Below are positions 55,443 to 64,000 of a stretch of 64,000 bases of DNA, one piece after another. The stretch lies in NCBI GenBank assembly GCA_963738835.1, contig CAVTYH010000001.1:682001-746000 (forward strand). Reading direction: 5' to 3'. The notes below the pieces were generated by a model that worked only from the letters and a program-made list of their open reading frames with translations, had not been told where the DNA came from and ran no database searches. Numbering within the stretch: position 1 is the stretch's first letter; each line of letters starts with the position of its first letter. This DNA comes from CAVTYH01 sp963738835. Lineage in GTDB: Bacteria > Planctomycetota > Planctomycetia > Pirellulales > JADZDJ01. Made by a program: the position numbers and the translations under genes.

Positions 55443-55588
55443 CAATTATCTGCCTTTTGGAATCCATTGGCTTGGCTGAATTCCAATCACAGGCAATCCG
55501 TGTGGCTAGTTTTACGTCCGATCCGTGATCTTTACGGTCATTTCTAAGGCAATTGACTGCCGACCACCGACTGGAGCCGTACTCAGCG

Positions 55589-56818
55589 TCAATGCTTCGG
55601 ATTCGGGTTCCAGGGCCAATAAGTGCGGCGATGGCCGCCGAAATGGTATTCGATGCCGCCGGAGAACGAGACGTTGTGCATCGTATCGAGGCTGCCTGAG
55701 CCGAACGCCAGGTTATCGATCACATCGACACGGAAGATAAGCCACTCGTTAAAGCGGTATTTCAGCCCGCCGCCAAATGGCAACTCGAACAGCGTTCCCG
55801 AGTAAACCGCCGGGCTGCTGCCGTAGGAATCGAGTTGCTGGATGCCGGTGCCCAACAGCACGAAAGGCCGCCAGCGCGAATCGCCCCAGGGATAGTAGAG
55901 CAGGCTCATATCCCAAACGATGATGTTGCCGGTGCCGATGTTGTTCATCGGATTCTGGCGGTCGAACAGGCTCATCCACGCCAAACCGAGTCGCGTTTCG
56001 ACGCCCCAGTAGTAGTCATAGTCCCAGCCCAGGCGTCCGCCGGTGAAGAAACCAGCTTCCTGACCGATGACGCCATCGACTGCGTCGTCGCCTATCATAT
56101 CTCCTGCGAAGAAGTCGACATGGAACGGCCGGTTCTGCCAACTCGTTCCCTGGAGCGGTTCGCCGTAACCGAGAAAACGAGGATAATGCTCGGGCTGAAA
56201 CATGGCCGGCGTGCCGGAGCCGGGCAGCGACTGAAATTCATGCTGTCTGCCGAGTATGGCAGGATCGCCTGGGCCAAGCTCAGGAGAGTCGTCAGTTTGG
56301 CCCATCTGACTGGGAAACGCAGCGGACGGACTCGGCACGCCACGGATCGGCGGTACGTCGGATGTCGCCATCGCTTGTCGCGTGGCACGTTGTTGAAAAA
56401 TGCCGGGCGGCTGTGCGGAGTAGGAACCCGTCAGATTGTACGAGGACTTTCCGGGGCTGGCAGCCAAGCGCGGACTTGGTGCTGGTTCATCGAAAAACGG
56501 ATCGGAGTAAACATTCGGAGATTGTTGATAGACGGGCTTAATCGATTCGTAATCAGCTTGCGCTGCCGGCACGACCCGCTGCGAAGTGGCTGTCGGATTC
56601 TTGCGGAGTGGATTGACGCGGTTGTCGACGGTGCTGGCCGCTGAATCGTCATTTGTTGTGGTCGGCTGCGCTTCGTCAGCAGACACTAGCATTGGTGTCG
56701 AAAGTAGTGCTGCGATTACAAGCGGCGCGAATGAACGAAAGCCGGCGCGCACTTCTTGCGCGGCGGAAATGAGTTTCGATTTTGTTCGTACAATCGTCAC
56801 GTTAATATCGTCGCGCAT
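55589..56818 (-). CDS. Outer-membrane beta-barrel protein with disordered N-terminal half
   Basis: About 409 aa from ATG 56818. Signal peptide near residues 20-45 (SFAPLVIAALLSTPMLVSAD), then a Pro/Ser/Gln-rich disordered stretch to ~190, then an OmpA-like barrel: RPFHVDFFAGDMIGDDAVDG, FFTGGRLGWDYDYYWGVETR, VWDMSLLYYPWGDSRWRPFV, LFELPFGGGLKYRFNEWLIF and the terminal VSFSGGIEYHFG. The alternating aromatic strands and the C-terminal aromatic indicate outer-membrane insertion. First gene on the host side of attR. Confidence 0.78.
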   Translation of the reverse strand: MRDDINVTIVRTKSKLISAAQEVRAGFRSFAPLVIAALLSTPMLVSADEAQPTTTNDDSAASTVDNRVNPLRKNPTATSQRVVPAAQADYESIKPVYQQSPNVYSDPFFDEPAPSPRLAASPGKSSYNLTGSYSAQPPGIFQQRATRQAMATSDVPPIRGVPSPSAAFPSQMGQTDDSPELGPGDPAILGRQHEFQSLPGSGTPAMFQPEHYPRFLGYGEPLQGTSWQNRPFHVDFFAGDMIGDDAVDGVIGQEAGFFTGGRLGWDYDYYWGVETRLGLAWMSLFDRQNPMNNIGTGNIIVWDMSLLYYPWGDSRWRPFVLLGTGIQQLDSYGSSPAVYSGTLFELPFGGGLKYRFNEWLIFRVDVIDNLAFGSGSLDTMHNVSFSGGIEYHFGGHRRTYWPWNPNPKH

Positions 56819-57142
56819 GCAGAGCGCACGGGGAAATGTCGGACGCAGCAATCGATCCGTTGGAAAAGCGTAACGTCGAACGACCGAATCGTTTGCAGCA
56901 ACCGACGTTCAGCGCGCTGGTCGACCGCTACACAATTCGCGCCGCGAGAACCGCGGCAAAAACAAAAATAGGGCGAGATTATTGCGGGCCACCGCAAGCG
57001 TGTCAATGCAAAGCTCTGGACATTCCGGTAAGCTGGGATGCCGTGCTGGCGCCCAAGTACGAAGAAGTGAATCGCGTATCCGCGTCATACGTGGTCTCAT
57101 AGTTGGCACTCTTGGTAGATCGCAAAAGTTAGAGAGGCTCTC
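56819..57142. other. Divergent intergenic region
   Basis: About 320 bp. A plus-strand frame (56836-57102) has no ribosome site or known motif and was not called. Promoters for the barrel protein and birA are expected here. Confidence 0.35.
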
Positions 57143-57916
57143 TTGATTGATCGCGAAAAACTGCTCACTGAATCGTTTATCAGCCAAGTAGAACATCACG
57201 AGGTGCTCGATAGCACGCAGGCCCGTGCGCAACTGTTGAGTGAGATCCCCGGCATCAAGCTACCAGCGTTGGTCATCGCAGATCAGCAGACGGCAGGTCG
57301 CGGGCGAGGAAGCAACCGCTGGTGGACCGGCGAGGGCAGTCTGGCATTCAGTCTGCTTATCGACCCGGGGCATTTTGGATTCCCTCGGCGCGTAGTTCCG
57401 CGGCTTTCATTGGCGGCTGGTGTCGCGATTGTCGATGCGATTGCACCTCAACTAGCGGACCATCCGCTGGGGCTGCATTGGCCGAACGATGTGTATGTCG
57501 GCCGCGGCAAGCTGGCCGGAGTGCTGGTGGAAGTGTTGCCGGATGGGCGACACATCATCGGCGTCGGACTGAACAGCAACAACACTGTTGCCGATGCACC
57601 TGCAGAGCTGCGTAATTCGGTCACCACACTTTTCGATCTGACGGGCCGTACACACAACCACAACGAATTGCTGCTGGTCGTGTTGGAGAATCTGCAGGCG
57701 GCAATCGCGCAGCTTGGTGAACCTGTGGAAAACATCGGCCAACGATTTGACCTGCTGTGCCGTCAGCGCGGTGAGATGCTGACTGTGTATCAAGGCCAGC
57801 AAACCGTCAGCGGCCGCTGCCTCGGAATTGGGCCAGACGGAGCCCTACTATTAGATACGTCCAGCGGACAGCAGGCGATTCTGACAGGCACGCTGCAGAA
57901 ACCCAGCGGCTGGTGA
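57143..57916 (+). CDS. birA: Biotin-[acetyl-CoA-carboxylase] ligase
   Basis: 257 aa, catalytic domain only (no N-terminal HTH as in E. coli BirA). The biotinyl-AMP loop AGRGRGSNRWWTGEGSLAFS lies at residues 51-70. LHWPNDVYVGRGKLAGVLVE and the C-terminal SH3-like domain (RGEMLTVYQGQQTVSGRCLG) follow. It attaches biotin to the carboxylase carrier protein. The TTG start at 57143 has GAGAGG upstream and matches the family N-terminus (HEVLDSTQARA). Lack of HTH means no transcriptional repressor role. Confidence 0.92.
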   Translation: MIDREKLLTESFISQVEHHEVLDSTQARAQLLSEIPGIKLPALVIADQQTAGRGRGSNRWWTGEGSLAFSLLIDPGHFGFPRRVVPRLSLAAGVAIVDAIAPQLADHPLGLHWPNDVYVGRGKLAGVLVEVLPDGRHIIGVGLNSNNTVADAPAELRNSVTTLFDLTGRTHNHNELLLVVLENLQAAIAQLGEPVENIGQRFDLLCRQRGEMLTVYQGQQTVSGRCLGIGPDGALLLDTSSGQQAILTGTLQKPSGW

Positions 57917-57948
57917 AATACTTGCGAGCTGTTTGGGAATTCGCCACT

Positions 57949-59122
57949 TCATTTATCATCGCGCCGCGCAAACACGCAAATTTCTTGTCGATTGTGATGC
58001 AACTGCCGCGCCCGGACGCGACGATAACCCCAGGAGCGAACTCGATCGAGATAATTCGGTAACTCGTCGGCGAGATTCCAATCGAGTAATTTTAACGTGA
58101 GAATGAGTCCTCGAATATTCACTTCAGAATGTGTAACGATCGATTCAACGGTGTCGAGGGTGTAACTCGGAGCAACATTAATGTCGGCCGTCAGATATCG
58201 AACATTGCGATATTCTCGACGCCGAACGTCGGCGCCGCGTTTTTTCCAGTGCGTGAAATTGGGATTCGCCAACACTACGGGTTCCATGTCCGCGGGATCG
58301 ATGCCTATCACCCGCAAACCGTGACTCAGAAGCGCTTGGCTAGAGCCGCCGGGGGCACTGCCAATTTCGGCCCATACGTCGCCGGGCTGCAGCGGCATTC
58401 GTGACCAAGCGAGCGCTTCCTCCATTTTGAGATATGCTCGCGACACCGCATCCGATGGCATGTTGATTGGGAACATGCCTCCGGACCAACGAGAGGAAAT
58501 TGACGCGGCCCGATGATATCCAATCCACCACTCATTCGGCTCGACAATCACACAGTCCAAAACCATTTGGCCAGGGCACGCCGTTCCTGGCGGTTCGATG
58601 TCAGAGGCCTTTCTGTTGCTGATCGCTAGCCCACGCGCGGTTGAATGATTTGACTCCTGCTCCGTGACTTCCGATTCCTCCGTCGCTCCCAACTCCTGCA
58701 TCTCTGAATCCTGAGCCCAGAACTCGGAACCCACTGGTGCCGCAGCGATAATCGCCAATTCAGCGTTTAGGGCAATTTTCGTCGGTCCAGGTTCATGCCC
58801 ACGATAGCCTGGCTGGTACAAGTCGCGCTGCCAAACGTGGATGGCATTGACCTGCCGCTCTCCGGCGAGTTGCCAAACATGCACGGCCCTTTCCGCATCG
58901 GCTGAGCCGGTTGCTTTGCCGAGCGAGAAACCGTACGCGCGAGCAAATACACTGTGCAGATCAAAATCGTCGGGAAGCGTTGCAACGCCTGGAATTTTGA
59001 AGGTGAGAAATCCTGGCCGCGAATACGCGAATCGAAACATCGGCCATTTGCGCAATCTCAGCTTTGACGGCCGGCTCAGAGCCGACCTGGCACGTCACGA
59101 AGATAAAGCTCGACTGCGACAT
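57949..59122 (-). CDS. RlmM-like rRNA 2'-O-methyltransferase, one frameshift
   Basis: About 391 aa. The N-terminal part is in a second frame: MSQSSFIFVTCQVGSEPAVK AEIAQMA, then MFRFAYSRPGFLTFKIPG (THUMP-like). The C-terminal FtsJ/RrmJ fold has VWAEIGSAPGGSSQALLSHG (SAM motif I), RVIGIDPADMEP, VRYLTADINVAPSYTLDTVE and ILTLKLLDWNLADELPNYL. One extra G near 59045 separates the frames. The domain order matches RlmM (23S rRNA C2498 methylase). The N-terminal half also has a long unconserved insert (residues ~130-170). Confidence 0.82.
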
Positions 59123-59181
59123 CGATGTGATTGTAACGCTAACCGCTTCTTCGGGTTGGCATTTCGTCGTCAAAAACAAAA

Positions 59182-59207
59182 AGCCCAGAGGTTGCAACCC
59201 CTGGGCT
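59182..59207. repeat. Second copy of the AGCCCAGGGGTTG palindrome
   Basis: AGCCCAGAGGTTG and its complement CAACCCCTGGGCT, one mismatch. Same sequence as the perfect 32-bp palindrome at 635-666. Here it lies between the prenyltransferase-repeat gene (stop 59230) and the methyltransferase start. Confidence 0.75.
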
Positions 59208-59229
59208 GGTGAAGACGCTAGTGCACAAT

Positions 59230-60395
59230 TTATTTCTGTGCCGGTTTGCAATGGCTGAGGGTCAGCAAGGCATATCCGGTGACAAGATTCGGATCGCCTT
59301 CCGAGAACCCTTTATCGGTGTTTACCCAAGCGCCGTCTTCCCGCTGCCGTTGGGCCAGCGCGGCAATTAGTTCGGTTCGCCACGCATGTTTTGCACCGCT
59401 GTTATCGATGAACGGATCTTCGCCGAGTGCCTCCAGCGCTTTAGAAAGGGTGTGATAGCCGTAGTAAAGTCCTCGTTGTCCCATGCCGGGATTGCTGGCC
59501 AGATCGTAGTGCTTGCGCACCCAATCGACGGCGGCTTTCACACGCTTGTCATCTGGCTTGAGTCCGGCGAAAATCATGCTCTTGAGTCCAGCGTAAGTCA
59601 TCGAGCCGTAACTGCGCAATCCGGTTTCCGAAGGCTTATCGCCAGGCTGATTGGCCATGCTGTACCCGCCATCGGATGGCGAGTAATAGAACCCACCGTC
59701 GTTGAATTTCCCGGCGAACGGCGTCGTGTTGTACTCGCTTTCCAAATTCTGGCAGCGCGAGACAAACACCAAAGCACGTTGCACGGCTTCGTCGCTCGAT
59801 TCATCGCCGGCCGCTTGCAAGGCATCGAGCAAGAAGCTAGTGTTCGACAAGTCAGGCCGAGTTTTACTCCGGCCGTAACCTGCGCCTCCGTAGTTGATGT
59901 TCGATTGATCGATGCTTCCGTCGGCGCTCCATTGAATGGTCTTGACGTAATTGTCAGCGCCTTTGATCAGATTCTTGAAGCGACCGTCTTTGTTGGCTTC
60001 CGAGAAGCACATGATGGCAATGCTGGTTTCATAATTCTGGATGGTTGAACCTGGCTTATAGATGCCGCCGTCGCTTTGGACGAAACCTTCCAGGTATTTC
60101 AGACTCTTGGCGATTGCCGGATCGTCGGGAGACTTTCCGCTGCGCAAGAGCGACGTCACACAAAGCGCGGTGATTGCAGGACTGGTCTCGCGCTATACGA
60201 CCCATCGGGCGCCTGGCCTTTGGTAAGCAGATATTCGACCCCGCGGTCAACCGACTTCTGATACGCCTGCCAATCCACCTTGGACGACGGCACATCGGCC
60301 TTTATGGCAGCCGCTTCTTCGGCCACGAGCCGCTGGCCACTGCAAAGTGTAAGTGTCACAGAGAAGGCTATAAACAACTGAATCATCGCGCGCAT
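59230..60395 (-). CDS. Secreted prenyltransferase/squalene-oxidase-repeat protein, one frameshift
   Basis: About 389 aa. Signal peptide (IQLFIAFSVTLTLCSG, ending VAEEAA). Then alpha/alpha-toroid repeats: VEYLLTKGQAPDGSYSA, LKYLEGFVQSDGGIYKPG, SNTSFLLDALQAAGDES, ALVFVSRCQNLESEYNTTPF, DGGFYYSPSDGGYS, SYGSMTYAGLKSMIFAGL and YGYHTLSKALEALGED, as in terpene-cyclase-like planctomycete proteins. AAGGAGG stands before ATG 60395. A base is missing near 60192. No DXDD catalytic motif is seen, so binding or a scaffold role is likely. Confidence 0.82.
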
Positions 60396-60632
60396 GAAAT
60401 CCTCCTTATTCTGGATTGGCTATGCGCAAAACCCCGGAAGGAACAGAGCGGGCTCGGGCTGTCGCCCTCGGCGACGCAACGAGAAATCAACATACGATTG
60501 CGCCGTCAGCATCCAAATTGCGATCAGTTCTCTGCTGGCCCACTCGCCAAGCTGGGGTACCGGGTCCCGCCGCGGTGGCACAACGCTATTGCGGCAGCTG
60601 TCTCGATCTTTAATTATACAACACGCCCTTAG

Positions 60633-60920
60633 TTAGTCGATGACCGCGAGAATGTCGTGTTCACTCATAATGAGCAACGATTCCCCCTCGATTTCCACAT
60701 CCATGCCGGAATACGGCGAAAACAGGATTCGGTCCCCTTCACTCACCTGGCTGGCGACATGCGTACCATTTTTCAACTGGTGGCCATCCCCCACCGACAG
60801 CACGCGTCCCTGATGCGGCTTTTCCTGCGCGGCATCGGGCAGCAGAATTCCACCGCGGGTTTTCGTTTCCGCTTCGAGCCTTTTCACAATGACATGATCG
60901 CCAACCGGGACCACGTTCAT
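60633..60920 (-). CDS. groES: Co-chaperonin GroES
   Basis: 95 aa from ATG 60920. NVVPVGDHVIVKRLEAETKT, RGGILLPDAAQEKPHQGRVL, VGDGHQLKNGTHVASQVSEG, DRILFSPYSGMDVEIEGESL and LIMSEHDILAVID hold the mobile loop (GGILLP) and the barrel. The frame is open further upstream without conservation. groEL is not adjacent within the window. The sequence is one of the more diverged GroES paralogues common in planctomycetes. Confidence 0.93.
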   Translation of the reverse strand: MNVVPVGDHVIVKRLEAETKTRGGILLPDAAQEKPHQGRVLSVGDGHQLKNGTHVASQVSEGDRILFSPYSGMDVEIEGESLLIMSEHDILAVID

Positions 60921-61094
60921 GCCAGAATTCTCCCGAGTTATGTTATGCCGAAGTAACGGGTACCGCCCCGCGAACTTGAGCGGAACGAGGCAAATTGTCG
61001 CTTCCCGTCGGTCGCGACACAAGCACGCGGACCCGGTGGATACGCAAGTGATTTGCAACTGTCGAATTTGTAAGACTTTAAACCTCGATCTTCG

Positions 61095-61250
61095 CTAGCG
61101 AATCGCGAGCCACGCAAGTATTGCCAGCCAAATAGCAAGCAGCACTAGCGACACAATAAGAAACGCCTTCTGACATCGAGTCGGAGCCGGACGCGGCTTT
61201 TCTTCCGGCAGGTTTAGACGTTTGGACTCAGGCCGATTCCGTTTACTCAT
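61095..61250 (-). CDS. 51-aa single-pass membrane protein
   Basis: A short frame from ATG 61250 to TAG 61095-61097. The basic N-terminus (SKRNRPESKRLNLPEEKPRP) is followed by a transmembrane helix FLIVSLVLLAIWLAILAWLA and ends in IR. It lies 8 bp after the Minf_1886-family gene on the same strand. Positive-inside N-terminus predicts the N-terminus in the cytoplasm. Unknown function. Confidence 0.6.
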   Translation of the reverse strand: MSKRNRPESKRLNLPEEKPRPAPTRCQKAFLIVSLVLLAIWLAILAWLAIR

Positions 61251-61258
61251 GCGTTCGG

Positions 61259-61717
61259 TCATTCGGCCTGCGGAGGAGCCGTAATTTTAAACCCACGAAC
61301 AAAGGCCTCGTCGAAATCAAACACATTGTCGAAGTCCTCGCGGCGGTCCTGTTTCGTTTTTCGCATCTGACCGATCTCGATCAAATTGAACACGATGTTG
61401 CCGATATCGCTGGTGCTGCACACGCCCCAACTTGCCAGCACGGCCTTGGCCATCAAGCCATATTGGTCCTGAGCATATTGTCGAATGGCCTCGCACAATT
61501 GCTGTCCGGTCAGATGTCGCTCCGCTTTTTTGCGTGCCGCGCTGCGTCTTGGTTCGGCTTTCGTTGCGTCTTCCTCCTCAGAATGCTCTTGTCCAAGCCC
61601 GAGCTGTTCATGGGCATAGTTGAGCGATTCGAACACAAACACGTAAGCGTCAAACTTATAACGCTTGTCGGTTTTGAGCAGTTTCGCAAGCGGATGAGCA
61701 GGATCTATCGTCGGCAT
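61259..61717 (-). CDS. Minf_1886-family protein
   Basis: 152 aa. KLLKTDKRYKFDAYVFVFES, LNYAHEQLGLGQEHSEEEDA, HLTGQQLCEAIRQYAQDQYG, LMAKAVLASWGVCSTSDIGN and IVFNLIEIGQMRKTKQDRRE DFDNVFDF match the conserved Verrucomicrobia-Planctomycetes family Minf_1886. No enzymatic motif is known. Probably forms an operon with the 51-aa membrane protein downstream. Confidence 0.85.
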   Translation of the reverse strand: MPTIDPAHPLAKLLKTDKRYKFDAYVFVFESLNYAHEQLGLGQEHSEEEDATKAEPRRSAARKKAERHLTGQQLCEAIRQYAQDQYGLMAKAVLASWGVCSTSDIGNIVFNLIEIGQMRKTKQDRREDFDNVFDFDEAFVRGFKITAPPQAE

Positions 61718-61773
61718 AAGAGTGAGGTAAATGTTTAGCGGTCAAGCTGTCTCATAAGTGCTTCCCCTAAAGT

Positions 61774-62641
61774 CTAACCGCCGGGCGCAGCACTCACATC
61801 GTCGCCAGAATCGGTTGCGGCGCCTGTCGTGGCCGGTCGATTCAAGACGGTCAACACGTCAGCGGCCGGAATCAACATGCGGCGATGGTCATCGGTCTCG
61901 ATTAACAATTGCTGAGCCAGAATCTCGTGCGCCAATACCTGATGCCGACCTTTTTGCGTCAATACTTCCGAACCGACTGGCGGCAATTCCTTCTGCAGCT
62001 GTTCGTAAGTGTCGTACTCATAACGCAAGCAACATTTGAGTCGGCCGCAGCGGCCCGAGATTTTGGTGGGGTCCAGCGTCGCCTTTTGCAGCTTAGCCAT
62101 CTTCATGGAGACCGGCGGCATTTCGCTCAAATGGGTGTTGCAGCATACCGGCTTGCCGCAGTCGCCGTAATCGGCCAGCAGCTTGGCTTCATCGCGTACG
62201 CCAATTTGGCGCATTTCGATGCGCGTCTGAAACTCGCCGGCCAGTTGTTTGACCAGATCGCGAAAATCGATGCGGTTTTCGGCCAGGTAATAAACAACGA
62301 TTCGCTCACCACCAAAGACATGCTCCACATCGACCAACTCCATCTCCAGTCCTGATGCCCTCACCAGCTCTCGGCACTTCAGGAATTCGTCGCGCTGCTG
62401 AGCCAGCAGACGGGAGAGCTCCATCGAATCGGCCGAAGTCATCTCGCGCAGGATCTGGCCCTGCGTTGGGTTTTTTAGCTCTTTGGTCGATTCATCGGTC
62501 GCTTCGCACAGCACCACACTGCATTCCAATCCCCGATCGGTGCGGGCGATCACTTGAGTGCCGCGCGAACGCTTCCTCTCCGCGGGTCGTCATGACCCCG
62601 AGAAACCGCATCGCGCCATATCGGACCACGTACTTGGGCAT
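61774..62641 (-). CDS. PSP1 C-terminal domain protein (RicT/YaaT-like), one frameshift
   Basis: About 288 aa. The N-terminal strand (PKYVVRYGAMRFLGVMTT, in a second frame), then VIARTDRGLECSVVLCEATD, IVVYYLAENRIDFRDLVKQL, RIEMRQIGVRDEAKLLADYG and the cysteine-rich CGKPVCCNTHL and SGRCGRLKCCLRYEYDTYEQ. This is the PSP1/RicT pattern; in Bacillus RicT is part of the Y-complex, with Fe-S clusters, that affects RNase Y and sporulation. One extra C near 62562 separates the first ~27 residues. ATG 62641. Confidence 0.88.
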
Positions 62642-62680
62642 AGCAACACAGAATACGACCCACAAAGCCCAGCGGCTAGC

Positions 62681-63816
62681 CTATTTTACGTCCATCCATT
62701 GACCGCTCTTGCCGCTGGCGAGCACGGCATCGCAGATTTTCTGAGTTTCCAAGGCATCACGAAAAGTTGGGCTGACTGGTTTCCCCTTGGCCAAGCCTTC
62801 GAGAAAATCGGCCACCTGATGCACGAACGAGTGTTCATAACCGATTTGCAGGCCGGGAACCCACCAGTTACCCATGTAAGGATGCTCGCCGTCGGTCACG
62901 TGAATGCTGCGCCAGCCACGCAGCGTGCCTTCGTCCCGATGATCGAACCATTCCAGGCGATGCAGATCGTGCAAGTCCCACTTGATCGATGCATGTTCGC
63001 CGTTGATTTCGAAGGTGTAGAGAGCCTTATGACCGCGGGCATAGCGTGTCGATTCAAACAGCCCCAGCGAACCGTTCGCAAAACGGCACATAAATGCACA
63101 AGCATCGTCAATACCGACTTTCTCCACCTTGCCGGTCAGATTGTGTTTGCGCTCTTTGATAAACGTTTCGGTCATCGCACTTACTTTGCCGATGCTGCCA
63201 TTAAGCCAAATGGCGGTATCAATGCAATGCGCAAGCAGATCGCCAGTGACGCCGCTGCCGGATGCCGCAACATCCAGCCTCCACAGTCCGTGCCCACCTT
63301 GCGGCAGATCGGCGGAAATCGTCCAATCTTGCAGAAAGTTGGCGCGGTAATGAAAAATGCGGCCCAACTTGCCCGAATCAATCAATTGCTTGGCAAACGT
63401 GACGGCTGGCACCCGGCGGTAGTTGTACCATACAATGTTCGGCACGCCGGCCTTCTCGACGGCGGCCACCATTTCCGCGCCTTCTGCGGCGTTCATCGCC
63501 AATGGCTTTTCGCAGAGAATGGTCTTGCCCGCCTGGGCCGTAGCAATGGCGATTTCCTTGTGTAAATTGTTTGGCGTGCAAATATCGACCGCGTCAATGT
63601 CTTTTCGCGCTAATAACTTTCGCCAATCGGTTTCAATCGATTCGTAACCCCACTTGTCGGCGAACCCTTGGCGTTCTTTTCATCCCGCGCACAAACCGCT
63701 TTGAGCACCGGCTGGTATTCGAGGTCAAAAAAATTATTGACCGTGCGATAGGCATTGGAATGAGCACGGCCCATGAAGCCGTAACCAATCATGCCGATGT
63801 TGAGCGGTTTGCTCAT
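62681..63816 (-). CDS. Gfo/Idh/MocA-family oxidoreductase, two frameshifts
   Basis: About 378 aa. NAD(P)-binding Rossmann motif NIGMIGYGFMGRAHSNAYRT, then in other frames DIDAVDICTPNNLHKEIAIA and ILCEKPLAMNAAEGAEMVAA (the EKP motif), IGRIFHYRANF-type substrate domain (GRIFHYRANFLQDWTISADL, GSGVTGDLLAHCIDTAIWL, with the H/D site). Shifts lie near 63665 and 63515. Probable sugar or inositol dehydrogenase. The same-strand gene upstream (right edge) looks functionally linked. Confidence 0.88.
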
Positions 63817-63878
63817 CTGTCACTTACTCCACGAACTGTGAGAATTCAAAAGAGACATCAAATAGTAGGCGGCAAATC

Positions 63879-64000
<122 letters not shown>

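Noticed and set aside
56836..57102. 88-aa ORF between barrel gene and birA
   Set aside because: No ribosome site, no motif, and the region fits a divergent promoter area.

Overview
The window reads as chromosome of a planctomycete, probably of the Pirellulales kind. The grounds are several secreted proteins with PEP-CTERM sorting tails and dockerin-like calcium-binding modules, a Minf_1886-family protein, a DUF1580 protein on an integrated element, a conserved planctomycete-type small lipoprotein, many mostly single or loosely grouped genes on both strands, and GC-rich intergenic repeats. The genus is not determinable from the sequence alone.

Layout. (1) 1-19.0 kb: a scattered but apparently complete reductive pyrimidine degradation set: NCS1 nucleobase permease (8.9-10.4 kb), PreA-type dihydropyrimidine dehydrogenase (12.8-14.0), dihydropyrimidinase (17.6-19.0), a nitrilase-fold beta-ureidopropionase candidate (3.8-4.7), a class III beta-alanine-type aminotransferase (10.6-12.0) and a malonate/methylmalonate-semialdehyde dehydrogenase (1.2-2.7). 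Together they would take uracil through dihydrouracil, N-carbamoyl-beta-alanine, beta-alanine and malonate semialdehyde to acetyl-CoA. A DevBCA-type ABC exporter with its TetR regulator (4.7-8.6), an EcsC-family protein, a tandem pair of LTXXQ-like secreted proteins, a methyltransferase and a DUF4238 protein are interspersed. (2) 19.3-31.8 kb: five PEP-CTERM or dockerin-type secreted proteins, two unassigned conserved ORFs, yidD with a truncated second copy, and a PhoB/PhoR-like two-component pair. (3) 31.8-33.5 kb: gene-free, repeat-rich spacer. (4) 33.6-43.97 kb: MFS transporter, infC-rpmI-rplT-pheS, a NarL-type regulator, xerC with two upstream genes, a DegT aminotransferase, a BshB1-like deacetylase and a lipoprotein. 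(5) 44.1-55.44 kb: an 11.3-kb integrative element inserted in tRNA-Asn, bounded by an exact 45-bp direct repeat, with a tyrosine integrase, DUF1580 protein, DnaB-N/AAA replication protein, S49 (capsid-maturation-like) protease, zinc-ribbon and HTH proteins, many unknown small ORFs and a formylglycine-generating-enzyme-like PEP-CTERM cargo gene. (6) 55.6-64.0 kb: outer-membrane barrel protein, birA, RlmM-like methyltransferase, prenyltransferase-repeat protein, groES, Minf_1886 protein plus a 51-aa membrane protein, a PSP1 (RicT-like) protein, a Gfo/Idh/MocA oxidoreductase and the end of one more gene.

Quality caution. Many genes, including the essential pheS, are interrupted by single-base indels, mostly +1. 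This fits residual sequencing or assembly error better than real pseudogenes, so broken genes are given here as one feature spanning the restored reading frame, with the shift positions noted.
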